Shown: positions 6,644 through 13,515 of the stretch, one piece after another
Layout: each line of letters starts with the position of its first letter
Numbering within the stretch: the first letter of the stretch is position 1
DNA from: Gammaproteobacteria bacterium
Lineage (GTDB): Bacteria; Pseudomonadota; Gammaproteobacteria; Pseudomonadales; Pseudohongiellaceae
NCBI GenBank assembly: GCA_003556835.1
Contig: PWQG01000408.1
Span: 1-19,045, forward strand
Direction of reading: 5' to 3'
Length of the DNA: 19,045 bases
Notes under the pieces: generated by a model
What the model saw: only the letters and a program-made list of their open reading frames with translations
Databases searched by the model: none
What the model was told of the DNA's origin: nothing
Position numbers and translations under genes: made by a program

Positions 6644-7532
6644 ACGGATCATTGGTATTGGATTGATGTGGCTGCTTGTCGGCGCCACTGCGCAGGCCCA
6701 GCCGGAAATCATTCACGAAGAGCGCTCCCTGTATCGCAACATCGTGGTGACGGAGTTCGACGGGCGCCGTTGTATGCGCTTTGACATCCACCGTGGCGGC
6801 ATGAACCAGAGCTGCATGGACCTGCGTGATCCCAGGACCCTGGTGTTTGATTACACCCGCATGAGTTTTGCCGGCCTGCTGCTCAATCCCGAACCACGGC
6901 GCATCCTGGTGGCCGGCCTGGGTGGTGGTTCGATTCCGGTGACCCTGAACGAGATGTACCCGGAAGCGCATATTGACGTGCTGGAAGTGGACGAGGCGGT
7001 GGTCACGGTGGCCGAGGAGTATTTCGACTTTCGTGAGAACGCCAATATGCAGGTACACGTGGTGGACGCACGGGTTTTCATCAAGCGGGCCGGCTTGCGC
7101 GGTGACCAGTATGACTATGTGGTGCTCGATGCGTTCAGTGGCGAATACATTCCCGAGCACCTGTTGACTCGCGAATTCCTGGAGGAAGTGCGGGATGTGT
7201 TGACCGACGATGGCGTGGTGGTGGCCAACACCTTCGCCGGCAGTGCCCTGTATGACCACGAGTCGGTCACCTATACCGAGGTCTTTGGTGAGTTCTACAA
7301 CTTCCGCATGCCGGGCACGGGCAACCGGATCATTATAGCCACTCCCGGCGAATTGCCACCGCTGGGAGATATGCGGCGCCCGGCACAGGATCTGCATGAT
7401 CCACTGGCACCCTATGGGGTGCCCATCCTGGAGTATCCGAACCGCCTCAGCACCCGTCCTGACTGGGACAGGACGGCACGGATCCTGACTGATCAGTACT
7501 CCCCCGGTAACCTCCTGCGTCGACGCCGCTGA
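6636..7532 (+). CDS. exported spermidine-synthase-fold (methyltransferase-like) protein
   Basis: A 298-residue protein from the ATG at 6636, chosen for GGGGAAGG at 6623-6630. Residues 1-21 form a signal peptide (hydrophobic core IIGIGLMWLLVG, likely cleavage after Ala-Gln-Ala before Gln22). The rest is a Rossmann aminopropyltransferase-like fold: nucleotide loop GLGGGSIP (94-101), acidic ribose-binding LEVDE (116-120), Asp145, and LDAFSGEYIPEHL (164-176), where Asp165 stands for the catalytic Asp of SpeE. It lacks the Asp-Ser-x-Asp-Pro-x-Gly-Pro form seen in the true SpeE at 15361-16227. Paired with the upstream membrane protein, it reconstitutes the fused type. It acts outside the cytoplasm if the signal is cleaved. 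Enzymatic activity is unproven. Confidence 0.82.
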   Translation: MIERIIGIGLMWLLVGATAQAQPEIIHEERSLYRNIVVTEFDGRRCMRFDIHRGGMNQSCMDLRDPRTLVFDYTRMSFAGLLLNPEPRRILVAGLGGGSIPVTLNEMYPEAHIDVLEVDEAVVTVAEEYFDFRENANMQVHVVDARVFIKRAGLRGDQYDYVVLDAFSGEYIPEHLLTREFLEEVRDVLTDDGVVVANTFAGSALYDHESVTYTEVFGEFYNFRMPGTGNRIIIATPGELPPLGDMRRPAQDLHDPLAPYGVPILEYPNRLSTRPDWDRTARILTDQYSPGNLLRRRR

Positions 7533-7541
7533 TATTCAGGT

Positions 7542-7970
7542 TCAGGCGGTTTGTTTCTGCTTTTCAATAAGCTCGAACAGTGCCATGCCCGCCAGCATGG
7601 ACAGGACAAAGACCATGGCCTTGATCTCGCCTGCACCCACGGCGACCAGGGCCGGGCCGGGACAAAAGCCCGCCAGCCCCCAGCCGACCCCGAAACCCAG
7701 GCTGCCCAGCACCAGGCGCCGATCCAGGCTGGATTTGGTGGGCAGGCGCATGGGTTCGCCCAGGAAGGAGTGCTGGCGCTTGCCCGCCGCGGTGAATGCA
7801 ATCAGGCCCACCAGCACCGCGCCGCCCATCACCAGGGCCAGGGAGGGGTCCCAGGCACCCGCCAGATCCAGGAAAGACAGTACCTTGTCCGGGTTCGCCA
7901 TACCGGAAACCAGCAGCCCGAAACCGAAGATCAGTCCCACCAGCAATGCGGAAAAATTCTGTTTGTTCAT
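7542..7970 (-). CDS. YeeE/YedE (DUF6691-type) half-transporter, downstream member
   Basis: A 142-residue membrane protein with about four helices. The ATG at 7970 is set by GAGGAGG just upstream on the minus strand. Family motifs are SGMANPDKV (22-30), GEPMRLP (71-77) and GFCPGPALVAVGAG (101-114), including conserved Cys103. YeeE/YedE proteins carry thiosulfate or other reduced-sulfur compounds via conserved cysteines. Two half-size proteins encoded in tandem are the usual form in bigR-type operons. It follows its sister gene by 11 bases and ends 9 bases from the convergent spermidine-synthase-like gene. The exact substrate (thiosulfate, sulfite or persulfide) is not known. Confidence 0.88.
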   Translation of the reverse strand: MNKQNFSALLVGLIFGFGLLVSGMANPDKVLSFLDLAGAWDPSLALVMGGAVLVGLIAFTAAGKRQHSFLGEPMRLPTKSSLDRRLVLGSLGFGVGWGLAGFCPGPALVAVGAGEIKAMVFVLSMLAGMALFELIEKQKQTA

Positions 7971-7981
7971 GGCTGTCCTCC

Positions 7982-8416
7982 TCAAATGGCCAGTATGTGG
8001 CGCAGGATGAATACGGTAATGAAGCCGGTTCCCATGAAGCACAGGGTGGCAACAATGGATCGGGGTGACAGCCGGGAGATGCCGCAAACGCCGTGTCCGC
8101 TGGTACAGCCGGCTCCGTAACGGGTGCTGATGCCCACCAGCAGGCCGGCAATGATCAGCAGTGGATAACCTGCATCAATCCGGATGGTGGGGAGGCTGGC
8201 GACCGCCATCCACAGCAGGGGCGCGGCAATCATCCCGGCGACAAAAAGCGCCCGCCAGGCAGTGTCACCCTTTTGTGGTTTGAGCAGCCCGCCGACAATA
8301 CCCGAGATGCCAGCGATACGGCCATTCAGTAGGATGAATGCGGCAGCGGCGATGCCGATCAGTGCCCCGCCGCCCAAGGCTGTCCAGGGTGTGAAGGAAG
8401 TCCAATCTATGTTCAT
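7982..8416 (-). CDS. YeeE/YedE half-transporter, upstream member
   Basis: A 144-residue protein with about four hydrophobic helices and a strong ribosome site (CAGGAG before the ATG at 8416). Diagnostic motifs are NGRIAGISGIVGG (31-43) and YGAGCTSGHGVCGISRLS (100-117), containing Cys104 and Cys111, the signature cysteines of thiosulfate-uptake TsuA/YeeE proteins. Together with the next gene it would form a full sulfur-compound channel in the inner membrane. It lies 37 bases behind the ArsR repressor gene in the same transcriptional direction, so all three genes are probably repressed by that regulator. Confidence 0.88.
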   Translation of the reverse strand: MNIDWTSFTPWTALGGGALIGIAAAAFILLNGRIAGISGIVGGLLKPQKGDTAWRALFVAGMIAAPLLWMAVASLPTIRIDAGYPLLIIAGLLVGISTRYGAGCTSGHGVCGISRLSPRSIVATLCFMGTGFITVFILRHILAI

Positions 8417-8453
8417 GGTGTAATCTCCTGTTTACCAAGTCTGGAGGGGATGG

Positions 8454-8765
8454 CTACTGACAATACAGCACATACAGGGTTTCCAGTACTTCCTGGATCT
8501 TCTCGTCGGCAATGCGATAGAAGATGTGTTTGCCCTCTCGCCGGGTCTCCACCAGGCCCTGCTTGCGCAGAATGCCCAGTTGCTGCGACAGGCTGGGTTG
8601 GCGGATATCCAGTTGCTGTTCAAGATCACTGACACAAAGCTCTTCCTGACTGAGTTGGCAGAGCAGCAGCAAGCGATCTTCATGCGCAAGGGCTTTGAGC
8701 GCCTGTGTGGCGTGGCCGGCGCTCTCGCGCATTTGCGCCATATCAAAGTCTGTTGTCACTGGCAT
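8454..8765 (-). CDS. bigR: ArsR-family persulfide-responsive repressor (BigR/SqrR-like)
   Basis: A 103-residue winged-helix protein. The recognition region is CVSDLEQQLDIRQPSLSQQLG (44-64), with the wing at REGKHIFYRI (76-85). Cysteines are at 36, 44 and 102. The 66-residue separation of Cys36 and Cys102 equals that of the sensing pair in BigR (42/108) and SqrR (41/107), which form a polysulfide bridge and release DNA when sulfide is present. No metal-binding ELCVCDL motif of arsenic sensors is seen. It heads an operon with two YeeE/YedE genes and is divergent from the Blh-like hydrolase, the known bigR layout. A near-perfect TATAAT lies in the operator-like dyad upstream, implying autoregulation. 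Confidence 0.88.
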   Translation of the reverse strand: MPVTTDFDMAQMRESAGHATQALKALAHEDRLLLLCQLSQEELCVSDLEQQLDIRQPSLSQQLGILRKQGLVETRREGKHIFYRIADEKIQEVLETLYVLYCQ

Positions 8766-8792
8766 GCTTATGGTTTCCCTCAGGGGTCGATT

Positions 8793-8835
8793 TGATTTAT
8801 ATTATATAAAAATATATTATGTATGCAAGCATAAT
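8793..8835. promoter_or_regulatory. divergent bigR/blh promoters overlapping an AT-rich operator
   Basis: Half-sites ATATTATAT (8799-8807) and ATATATTAT (8812-8820) form an inverted repeat matching at 8 of 9 positions around AAAA. TATATTAT also occurs twice directly (8798-8805, 8813-8820). On the minus strand TTGCAT (8823-8828) and TATAAT (8801-8806) are 16 bases apart. On the plus strand TTGATT (8793-8798) and TATTAT (8815-8820) are also 16 apart. Both -10 boxes lie in the dyad arms, so one bound dimer would block both directions. TATGC-AA-GCATA (8822-8833) is a second small palindrome. Confidence 0.6.
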
Positions 8836-8876
8836 GTTTGAATCGCCATTTCTGGTGCCCGAAGAGGAGTTGAACT

Positions 8877-9737
8877 ATGCAAGCGAATGTCAAAGCGTTT
8901 CTCGACCAGGATACGGAAACCTTCAGTTATGTCGTCTATGACCGGGAAGGTGGTCATGCGGCTGTGGTTGATGCTGTGCTCGATTATGATGCAAAGTCGG
9001 GCCGTACATCCACTCGGGGCGCCCGACGCCTGGTGGATTTTGTCCGGGAAAAGGACCTGACCGTAGACCTGATCCTGGAAACCCACGCACACGCCGATCA
9101 TCTGTCCGCGGCTCCGTTCGTGCGCGATGAGATCGGTGGAAAGATCGGGATTGGTGAGCGCATCACCGATGTGCAGAAGATCTTCAAGGATGTGTTCAAT
9201 CTCGAGAAGCAATTCCTGGTTGACGGCAGTCAGTTCGACCGCCTGTTTGCTGATGGCGAGACATTCCGTATTGGTGATCTCGAAGGCGAAGTGATCTATA
9301 CGCCGGGGCACACTCCGGCCGACATGTCCTGGCGGATCGGTGACGCCATCTTTGTGGGCGATACGATCTTCATGCCGGATGTAGGCACGGCACGTTGTGA
9401 CTTCCCTGGTGGGGACGCGCGCACCTTGTACCAGTCGATCGGGAGGCTGTTGTCCTGGCCGGATGAAATGCGCCTGTACATGTGTCATGACTATCCGGGT
9501 GACAATCGGCCGCATGAATACCTGACCACGGTCGGTGAACAGAAGGCAAAAAACATCCACGTGCGGGAAGGCATCAGCGAAGATGAATTCGTGCGGATGC
9601 GTGAAGAACGTGATGCCACGCTGGATATGCCGCGCCTGATCCTGCCGTCCATCCAGGTGAATGTGCGGGCCGGAGAGATGCCGCCTCCGGAAGACAATGG
9701 CACGGTGTACCTGAAAATTCCCGTCAACAAGTTGTGA
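8877..9737 (+). CDS. blh: metallo-beta-lactamase-fold sulfur dioxygenase/hydrolase (Blh, ETHE1-like)
   Basis: A 286-residue metallo-beta-lactamase-fold protein with GAGGAG at 8864-8869 before its ATG. The metal motif THAHADHLSA (69-78) gives His70, His72, Asp74 and His75; further ligands are His145 (TPGHTPADM), Asp162 (GDTIF) and His204 (MCHDYPG). ETHE1-type persulfide dioxygenases use one iron held by two His and one Asp and oxidise glutathione persulfide to sulfite. Blh proteins in bigR operons are assigned to hydrogen sulfide detoxification. No fused rhodanese domain is present. It is divergent from the repressor and probably induced by sulfide. Persulfide dioxygenase is the likely activity, less certain than the family. 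Confidence 0.88.
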   Translation: MQANVKAFLDQDTETFSYVVYDREGGHAAVVDAVLDYDAKSGRTSTRGARRLVDFVREKDLTVDLILETHAHADHLSAAPFVRDEIGGKIGIGERITDVQKIFKDVFNLEKQFLVDGSQFDRLFADGETFRIGDLEGEVIYTPGHTPADMSWRIGDAIFVGDTIFMPDVGTARCDFPGGDARTLYQSIGRLLSWPDEMRLYMCHDYPGDNRPHEYLTTVGEQKAKNIHVREGISEDEFVRMREERDATLDMPRLILPSIQVNVRAGEMPPPEDNGTVYLKIPVNKL

Positions 9738-9748
9738 GATCGGCCTGA

Positions 9749-9769
9749 CAGGAAAGCGGGTATTTCCTG
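9749..9769 (+). terminator. small hairpin after blh
   Basis: CAGGAAA (9749-9755) and TTTCCTG (9763-9769) pair perfectly over seven bases with a seven-base loop, 11 bases past the blh stop. The A/T-rich run that follows belongs to the next hairpin. It may assist termination or RNA stability. Confidence 0.4.
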
Positions 9770-9775
9770 CAATAA

Positions 9776-9804
9776 AAAAGGCGGTGCCTGAGGCGCCGCC
9801 TTTT
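9776..9804. terminator. bidirectional rho-independent terminator between blh and fnr/anr
   Basis: The arms 9776-9788 and 9792-9804 pair over 13 bases with one G-U type mismatch (9785 with 9795) and loop TGA. The stem is flanked by A residues on the left and TTTT on the right, so it can serve both convergent genes: blh on plus, and the FNR-like gene ending at 9836 on minus. Confidence 0.85.
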
Positions 9805-9835
9805 ATCTGGCCCTATTTTCTGCAAAGCTGCGTGC

Positions 9836-10627
9836 TTATTGGACAAGAGCCTTCAGTGTGCCCATCTCCACGATCTCGATCTCCCGGTTCTTTACCCTGA
9901 GAATGCCCTTCTTCTGCAATCCCGAGAATACCCTGCTTACCGTCTCCAGGGTCAGGCCCAGGTATTCCCCGATATCACCTCGCGTCATGTGCAGCAGGAA
10001 GCGTTCCGGCGACAGCTGGCATCGTGCGTAGCGTGCGGACAGACTCAGCAGGAAGGATGCCAGGCGCTCTTCAGCACTGTAGCTGCTGAGCAGGGTGTGG
10101 ATCTCCTGGTCCTTGGTGATTTCATTGCCCATGATGGAGAAAAAGCGGCTCTGCAGGTTGGGAAGCTGCTGGCTCAGTTTTTCCAGTTGGGTGAAGGGGA
10201 TTTCGCAGATGGAGGAGTGTTCCAGCGCCATGACGGAATTCATATGTTCCCGCTTTCCGATTCCGTCCATACCCAGGATCTCACCCGGCATATAGAAACC
10301 GGTGACCCGGCTCTGGCCGTCGGCATTGAGCACATAGGATTTGAAGCTGCCGCTTCGCACAGCAAACACCGAGCGGAACGGGTCCCGCTGGCGATAGAGA
10401 TGCTCTCCTTTCTTCAATGGACGGTTCCGCTCGATGATTTCATCGAGTTGGGAAATCTCATTCTGGTTCAGGGAGATGGGCAGGCAAAGGTCGGCGAGCC
10501 GACAGCTGGAGCAGCTCACCGCAGGATTTTGCGGGCAGGTCCGCAACAGGGGGTTGTTGCCCGAGCTGCTGGCGAGTTTCTCCGCGGCGATGCTTGCAGA
10601 TACATTATTGCCGTTCAGGTTGCTCAT
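9836..10627 (-). CDS. anr: FNR/Anr oxygen-sensing transcriptional regulator
   Basis: A 263-residue Crp/Fnr-family regulator. The start at 10627 is chosen because it lies after the uspA stop and gives the usual family length; longer in-frame starts at 10696 and 10765 would overlap uspA. Cysteines 39, 42, 48 and 141 reproduce the C-x2-C-x5-C plus C(+93) spacing of E. coli FNR (23 is x2 from 20, then 29 and 122), which binds the oxygen-labile [4Fe-4S] cluster. The helix-turn-helix reads TRGDIGEYLGLTLETVSRVF (215-234), with the Glu-x-x-Ser-Arg recognition residues for TTGAT-N4-ATCAA sites. It would switch genes under low oxygen. It follows uspA by 25 bases and is likely co-transcribed. Confidence 0.93.
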   Translation of the reverse strand: MSNLNGNNVSASIAAEKLASSSGNNPLLRTCPQNPAVSCSSCRLADLCLPISLNQNEISQLDEIIERNRPLKKGEHLYRQRDPFRSVFAVRSGSFKSYVLNADGQSRVTGFYMPGEILGMDGIGKREHMNSVMALEHSSICEIPFTQLEKLSQQLPNLQSRFFSIMGNEITKDQEIHTLLSSYSAEERLASFLLSLSARYARCQLSPERFLLHMTRGDIGEYLGLTLETVSRVFSGLQKKGILRVKNREIEIVEMGTLKALVQ

Positions 10628-10652
10628 ACTGGTACCGGATCCGGGTTTGGGA

Positions 10653-11090
10653 TCAATTTCCGACCCGCACTGTGAGGATGTCGCATTTTGCGCCATGCAG
10701 AACTTTGTTGGCGGTGGAGCCCAAAAGCAGTTTCCAGCCTGAGGTGCCGTGACTACCAATGACAATCAGGTCAAAGCCATGTTCTTCCGCAGTTTCCCGG
10801 ATCCGGGCGGCAGCCGGCCCGACTTCGATGAGCTGTCGTTCCGAAGGGATCTTGAAGCGACCGGCGATTTCTTCCAGTCGTTGTCGGGCAATATCCAGGG
10901 CTTCCTCCTGCAGGCGTGCCATATTGATGGCATAGGCATCGATGGGATAGGCCGCGGCCACCGGTTCTACAACATGCATCAGGCTCAGGACGTCGACGTT
11001 GCCATCGATGATTTCCAGGGCCCGGCTTACCACATGGTCTGATTCTGCCGATGTGTCCACGGCGACCAGTACTTTCTTGTATTCACTCAT
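10653..11090 (-). CDS. universal stress protein UspA family, single domain
   Basis: A 145-residue single Usp domain. It opens with KKVLVAVDTSAESD (5-18), containing the Asp12 typical of ATP-binding Usps. It carries the nucleotide motif G112-SHG115-x8-G124-S125 (IGSHGTSGWKLLLGST), the Gly-x2-Gly-x8/9-Gly-Ser/Thr pattern, so it probably binds ATP and dimerises in the cytoplasm. The ATG at 11090 has a moderate GGAG upstream. It precedes the FNR/Anr gene on the same strand and is divergent from a tandem-domain Usp gene. Usp genes under Anr control for anaerobic survival are known in pseudomonads, so coupling with the regulator makes sense. The precise role is not readable. Confidence 0.9.
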   Translation of the reverse strand: MSEYKKVLVAVDTSAESDHVVSRALEIIDGNVDVLSLMHVVEPVAAAYPIDAYAINMARLQEEALDIARQRLEEIAGRFKIPSERQLIEVGPAAARIRETAEEHGFDLIVIGSHGTSGWKLLLGSTANKVLHGAKCDILTVRVGN

Positions 11091-11107
11091 CGGAACCGAC
11101 TCCGTTA

Positions 11108-11121
11108 TTGACTTGCGTCAG
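11108..11121. promoter_or_regulatory. weak FNR/Anr-like box between divergent usp genes
   Basis: TTGAC-TTGC-GTCAG resembles the TTGAT-N4-ATCAA FNR box at 7 of 10 positions and is a near-symmetric dyad. It is 18 bases from the uspA start codon, so activation of uspA from here is unlikely. It could serve the plus-strand uspE-like gene or act as a repressing site. Confidence 0.25.
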
Positions 11122-11231
11122 TGTAACCGACAGCCGGGTCAATTAGAAGCAGTCGGAAAGCGGGCCGGGATTGATTAGCGCAGCGGATTGTCATAGGCTG
11201 CGGAAAAAACCGGATAGCGGAGAAGGACATC

Positions 11232-12152
11232 ATGTTCGCAATGAAACGACTGCTGGTCATCATCGAGCCCGAGCAGGATACCCAGCCTGCCCTGGACAAG
11301 GCCCTGAAGCTGGCACGTCAGTCGGGCGCCGAGCTGGAACTGCTGATCTGCGATCACACCAGCTATCTGGAGGATGGTTATTATTTTGATCCACTACACG
11401 CCTCCAAGCTGCGTGAGGAGCACGTGGCCGGTAATCTGAAACTGCTTGAGGAAATGGCAGAAGTGATCCGGCAACAGGGGTTCACGGTTTCGGTGGACGC
11501 GCGTTGGGGCAAACCGCCGTATGAACGGGTCATTGACAAGGTGCTGGAGTCCAAGCCCGATCTGCTGGTGCAGAGCACACGACACCATGAGCGGATCTCG
11601 CGCATGCTGCTGTCGCACCAGGATTGGCAATTGTTGCGCTTCTGTCCCTGTCCGGTACTGCTGGTCAAGGACAAACCCTGGGCGGAAAACCCGGTGGTGC
11701 TGGTGTCGGTGGACCCGACACATGCCAATGATAAGCCGGCCAGTCTGGATTTTCGCCTGGTTGATATTGGCGTGTCGGTGGCGAACCTCTTCAAGGGCGA
11801 GGTCCATCTGTTCCATTCCGCCTGGCAGGTCCCCGTCTCCGGAATCTATCCGGTTATCGTGGACGAGGATGTGTACAAGGAGAAGACGGCGGACTTACTG
11901 GAGAAGTTCGACCTGAGCGACCGGCAACTGCACATCACCGACAAGGAGATCCAGGAGGCACTGCCGGCCACTGCCGAGGCCCTGAAAGCGGGTATTGTCG
12001 TGATGGGTGCCATTTCCCGTTCACGCATCGATCGCTTCCTGGTCGGCAATACGGCGGAGAAACTGCTGGATCGCCTGGAAGAAGATGTCCTGGTGGTCAA
12101 GCCCGAAGGTTTCACAGATAAGGTGAAAAAAGCCAGGAAATCGAATCCCTGA
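11232..12152 (+). CDS. uspE: tandem-domain universal stress protein, UspE-like
   Basis: A 306-residue protein of two Usp domains (about 5-147 and 154-291), the length and layout of E. coli UspE (316). The first domain begins MKRLLVIIEPEQD. The second retains GAISRSRIDRFLVGNTAEKLLD (259-280), close to the UspE nucleotide-loop form ending Gly-Asn-Thr-Ala-Glu. GGAGAAGG precedes the ATG at 11232; Met4 is an alternative. In E. coli uspE lies next to fnr, and here only the small uspA separates them, which supports orthology. Its last 41 bases overlap the 3' end of the cardiolipin synthase gene on the other strand. A second, more divergent tandem Usp is at 14299-15231. Confidence 0.88.
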   Translation: MFAMKRLLVIIEPEQDTQPALDKALKLARQSGAELELLICDHTSYLEDGYYFDPLHASKLREEHVAGNLKLLEEMAEVIRQQGFTVSVDARWGKPPYERVIDKVLESKPDLLVQSTRHHERISRMLLSHQDWQLLRFCPCPVLLVKDKPWAENPVVLVSVDPTHANDKPASLDFRLVDIGVSVANLFKGEVHLFHSAWQVPVSGIYPVIVDEDVYKEKTADLLEKFDLSDRQLHITDKEIQEALPATAEALKAGIVVMGAISRSRIDRFLVGNTAEKLLDRLEEDVLVVKPEGFTDKVKKARKSNP

Positions 12153-13515
12153 TTTTTTCCGGCAGGCTGCGTCCGGCAATCTCTTCCCGGGTCACCGGCT
12201 TTGAAATGGCGCTACGGGCCGCGAAATAATCACTGAGCTGCTGGTTGATCCGTTTGCTGAAGAGCTCCACGCCGATTTCGTAGTTCAGTCGCAGGCTGCG
12301 GGGGTCGATATTGGCCGAGCCGATCAGGGAATAAACGTCATCCACGAGCAGCAGTTTGGAGTGCACAAAGGGGCCGGGTTGATAACGAACATCGATATCT
12401 TCGTCCAGCACCTCGCGCAGGACATTGCGTGACGCCCAGTGTGCGATCTTCAGGTTGTTCTCTTCGGGTAGCAGGATCATGACTTCTACGCCGCGCAGAT
12501 GTGCTGCAGTCAAGGCGCCGATCAGGTCCATGGTGGGCAGGAAATAGGGCGTCATCAGCCAGACCCGTGAGCGGGCCGTGGAAATCACCCCTATCAACAG
12601 ATTGTTGAGACGATCCATGTATTTATTGGGGCCATCCAGTACCACGCGACTCCAGATGTCGGCATCCGGAACATTGATGTTATGCCCGCGGAAGGTGGCC
12701 TCTTGGCGTTTCCCAGTGCAATAGTGCCAATCCTGCCAGAATGCCCATTCCAGCTCGTCCACCACCTTTCCCGTGAGGCGGAAATGGATGTCGTGAACCC
12801 GGTGTTTACGTGTGGGGGCATCGCGCGTGTGGCGGCTGCCGATGTTCTGTCCACCGGTGAAGGCCATCAGACCATCGGTGATCAGCATTTTTCGGTGACT
12901 GCGCAGATTGATGTTCAGTGAAGGCGGCAACAGGGTCACCGGATTGAAGCGCTGGAAAGGGATGTTGTAGCGGCGCAGCAGGCCGCCGATCCGTGGCACA
13001 CTGGTGAACTCGCCCAGTCCGTCGATGATGACCTTTACCTCGACGCCGCGTTGACAGGCCCGCTGCAAGGCTTCGGCAAAGCGGCGTCCGGTGTCATCGT
13101 TGTCGAAGATGTAGGAGGCCAGCAGGATCTGACTGCGTGCCTCCTCTATGGCCTCCAGCATGGCCGGGTACAGAGCGTCGCCGTTGATGAGGATTTCCAC
13201 GTCATTGCAGGAGCTCAGTCCCTTTCGGGTCAGGGTCTCACCCACCGTCGACAGGGGCCTGAACTGCGTGCCCTGCGGGTCGGCAATGGTGGGCAGTGAG
13301 TCTCGGCTGACCTTGATCAGATAGTTTTTCTGGGCACGGCTGCGTACCCGATTGATGCCAAATAGTAAGTAGATGATCGGCCCGGCCAGGGGCAGGATGA
13401 TACAGAGTGCAATCCAGCCAAAGGCAGCCCGCGAGTCACGGCTGGTCAGCAGGGCATGGCCGGCGGTGAACACGGCCACGCTGACCAGCAGGACGGGAAG
13501 CAGCCAGACCATCAT
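12112..13515 (-). CDS. cls: cardiolipin synthase (phospholipase D superfamily, ClsA type)
   Basis: A 467-residue membrane enzyme that joins two phosphatidylglycerol molecules into cardiolipin. Two hydrophobic helices lie at about 2-23 and 31-53 (the PLDc N-terminal anchor). Two intact HKD motifs follow: His207, Lys209 and Asp214 (HRKMLITD), and His385, Lys387 and Asp392 (HSKLLLVD), with GSANIDPRSLRLNYE just after the second. Length and anchor match ClsA better than the anchorless ClsB. The ATG at 13515 overlaps the upstream gene's TGA by four bases (ATGA), so translation is coupled; ATG 13512 is an alternative. The partner order with a YbhP-like gene matches E. coli ybhP-clsB. It overlaps convergent uspE by 41 bases. 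Confidence 0.92.
   Translation of the reverse strand: MMVWLLPVLLVSVAVFTAGHALLTSRDSRAAFGWIALCIILPLAGPIIYLLFGINRVRSRAQKNYLIKVSRDSLPTIADPQGTQFRPLSTVGETLTRKGLSSCNDVEILINGDALYPAMLEAIEEARSQILLASYIFDNDDTGRRFAEALQRACQRGVEVKVIIDGLGEFTSVPRIGGLLRRYNIPFQRFNPVTLLPPSLNINLRSHRKMLITDGLMAFTGGQNIGSRHTRDAPTRKHRVHDIHFRLTGKVVDELEWAFWQDWHYCTGKRQEATFRGHNINVPDADIWSRVVLDGPNKYMDRLNNLLIGVISTARSRVWLMTPYFLPTMDLIGALTAAHLRGVEVMILLPEENNLKIAHWASRNVLREVLDEDIDVRYQPGPFVHSKLLLVDDVYSLIGSANIDPRSLRLNYEIGVELFSKRINQQLSDYFAARSAISKPVTREEIAGRSLPEKIRDSISWLFSPYL

Noticed and set aside
6558..7397. 279-codon minus-strand frame opposite the exported spermidine-synthase-like gene
   Set aside because: No domain signature and many His/Gln runs typical of antisense translation; the plus strand has clear Rossmann motifs and a ribosome site.
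8454..8765. Arsenic or metal sensor identity for the ArsR-family protein
   Set aside because: No paired-Cys metal motif in the recognition helix; the Cys spacing and the divergent Blh/YeeE genes fit a persulfide sensor.
10628..10765. 46-codon N-terminal extension of the FNR/Anr protein
   Set aside because: It overlaps the uspA coding region and is unlike FNR N-termini; starting at 10627 gives a usual family length.
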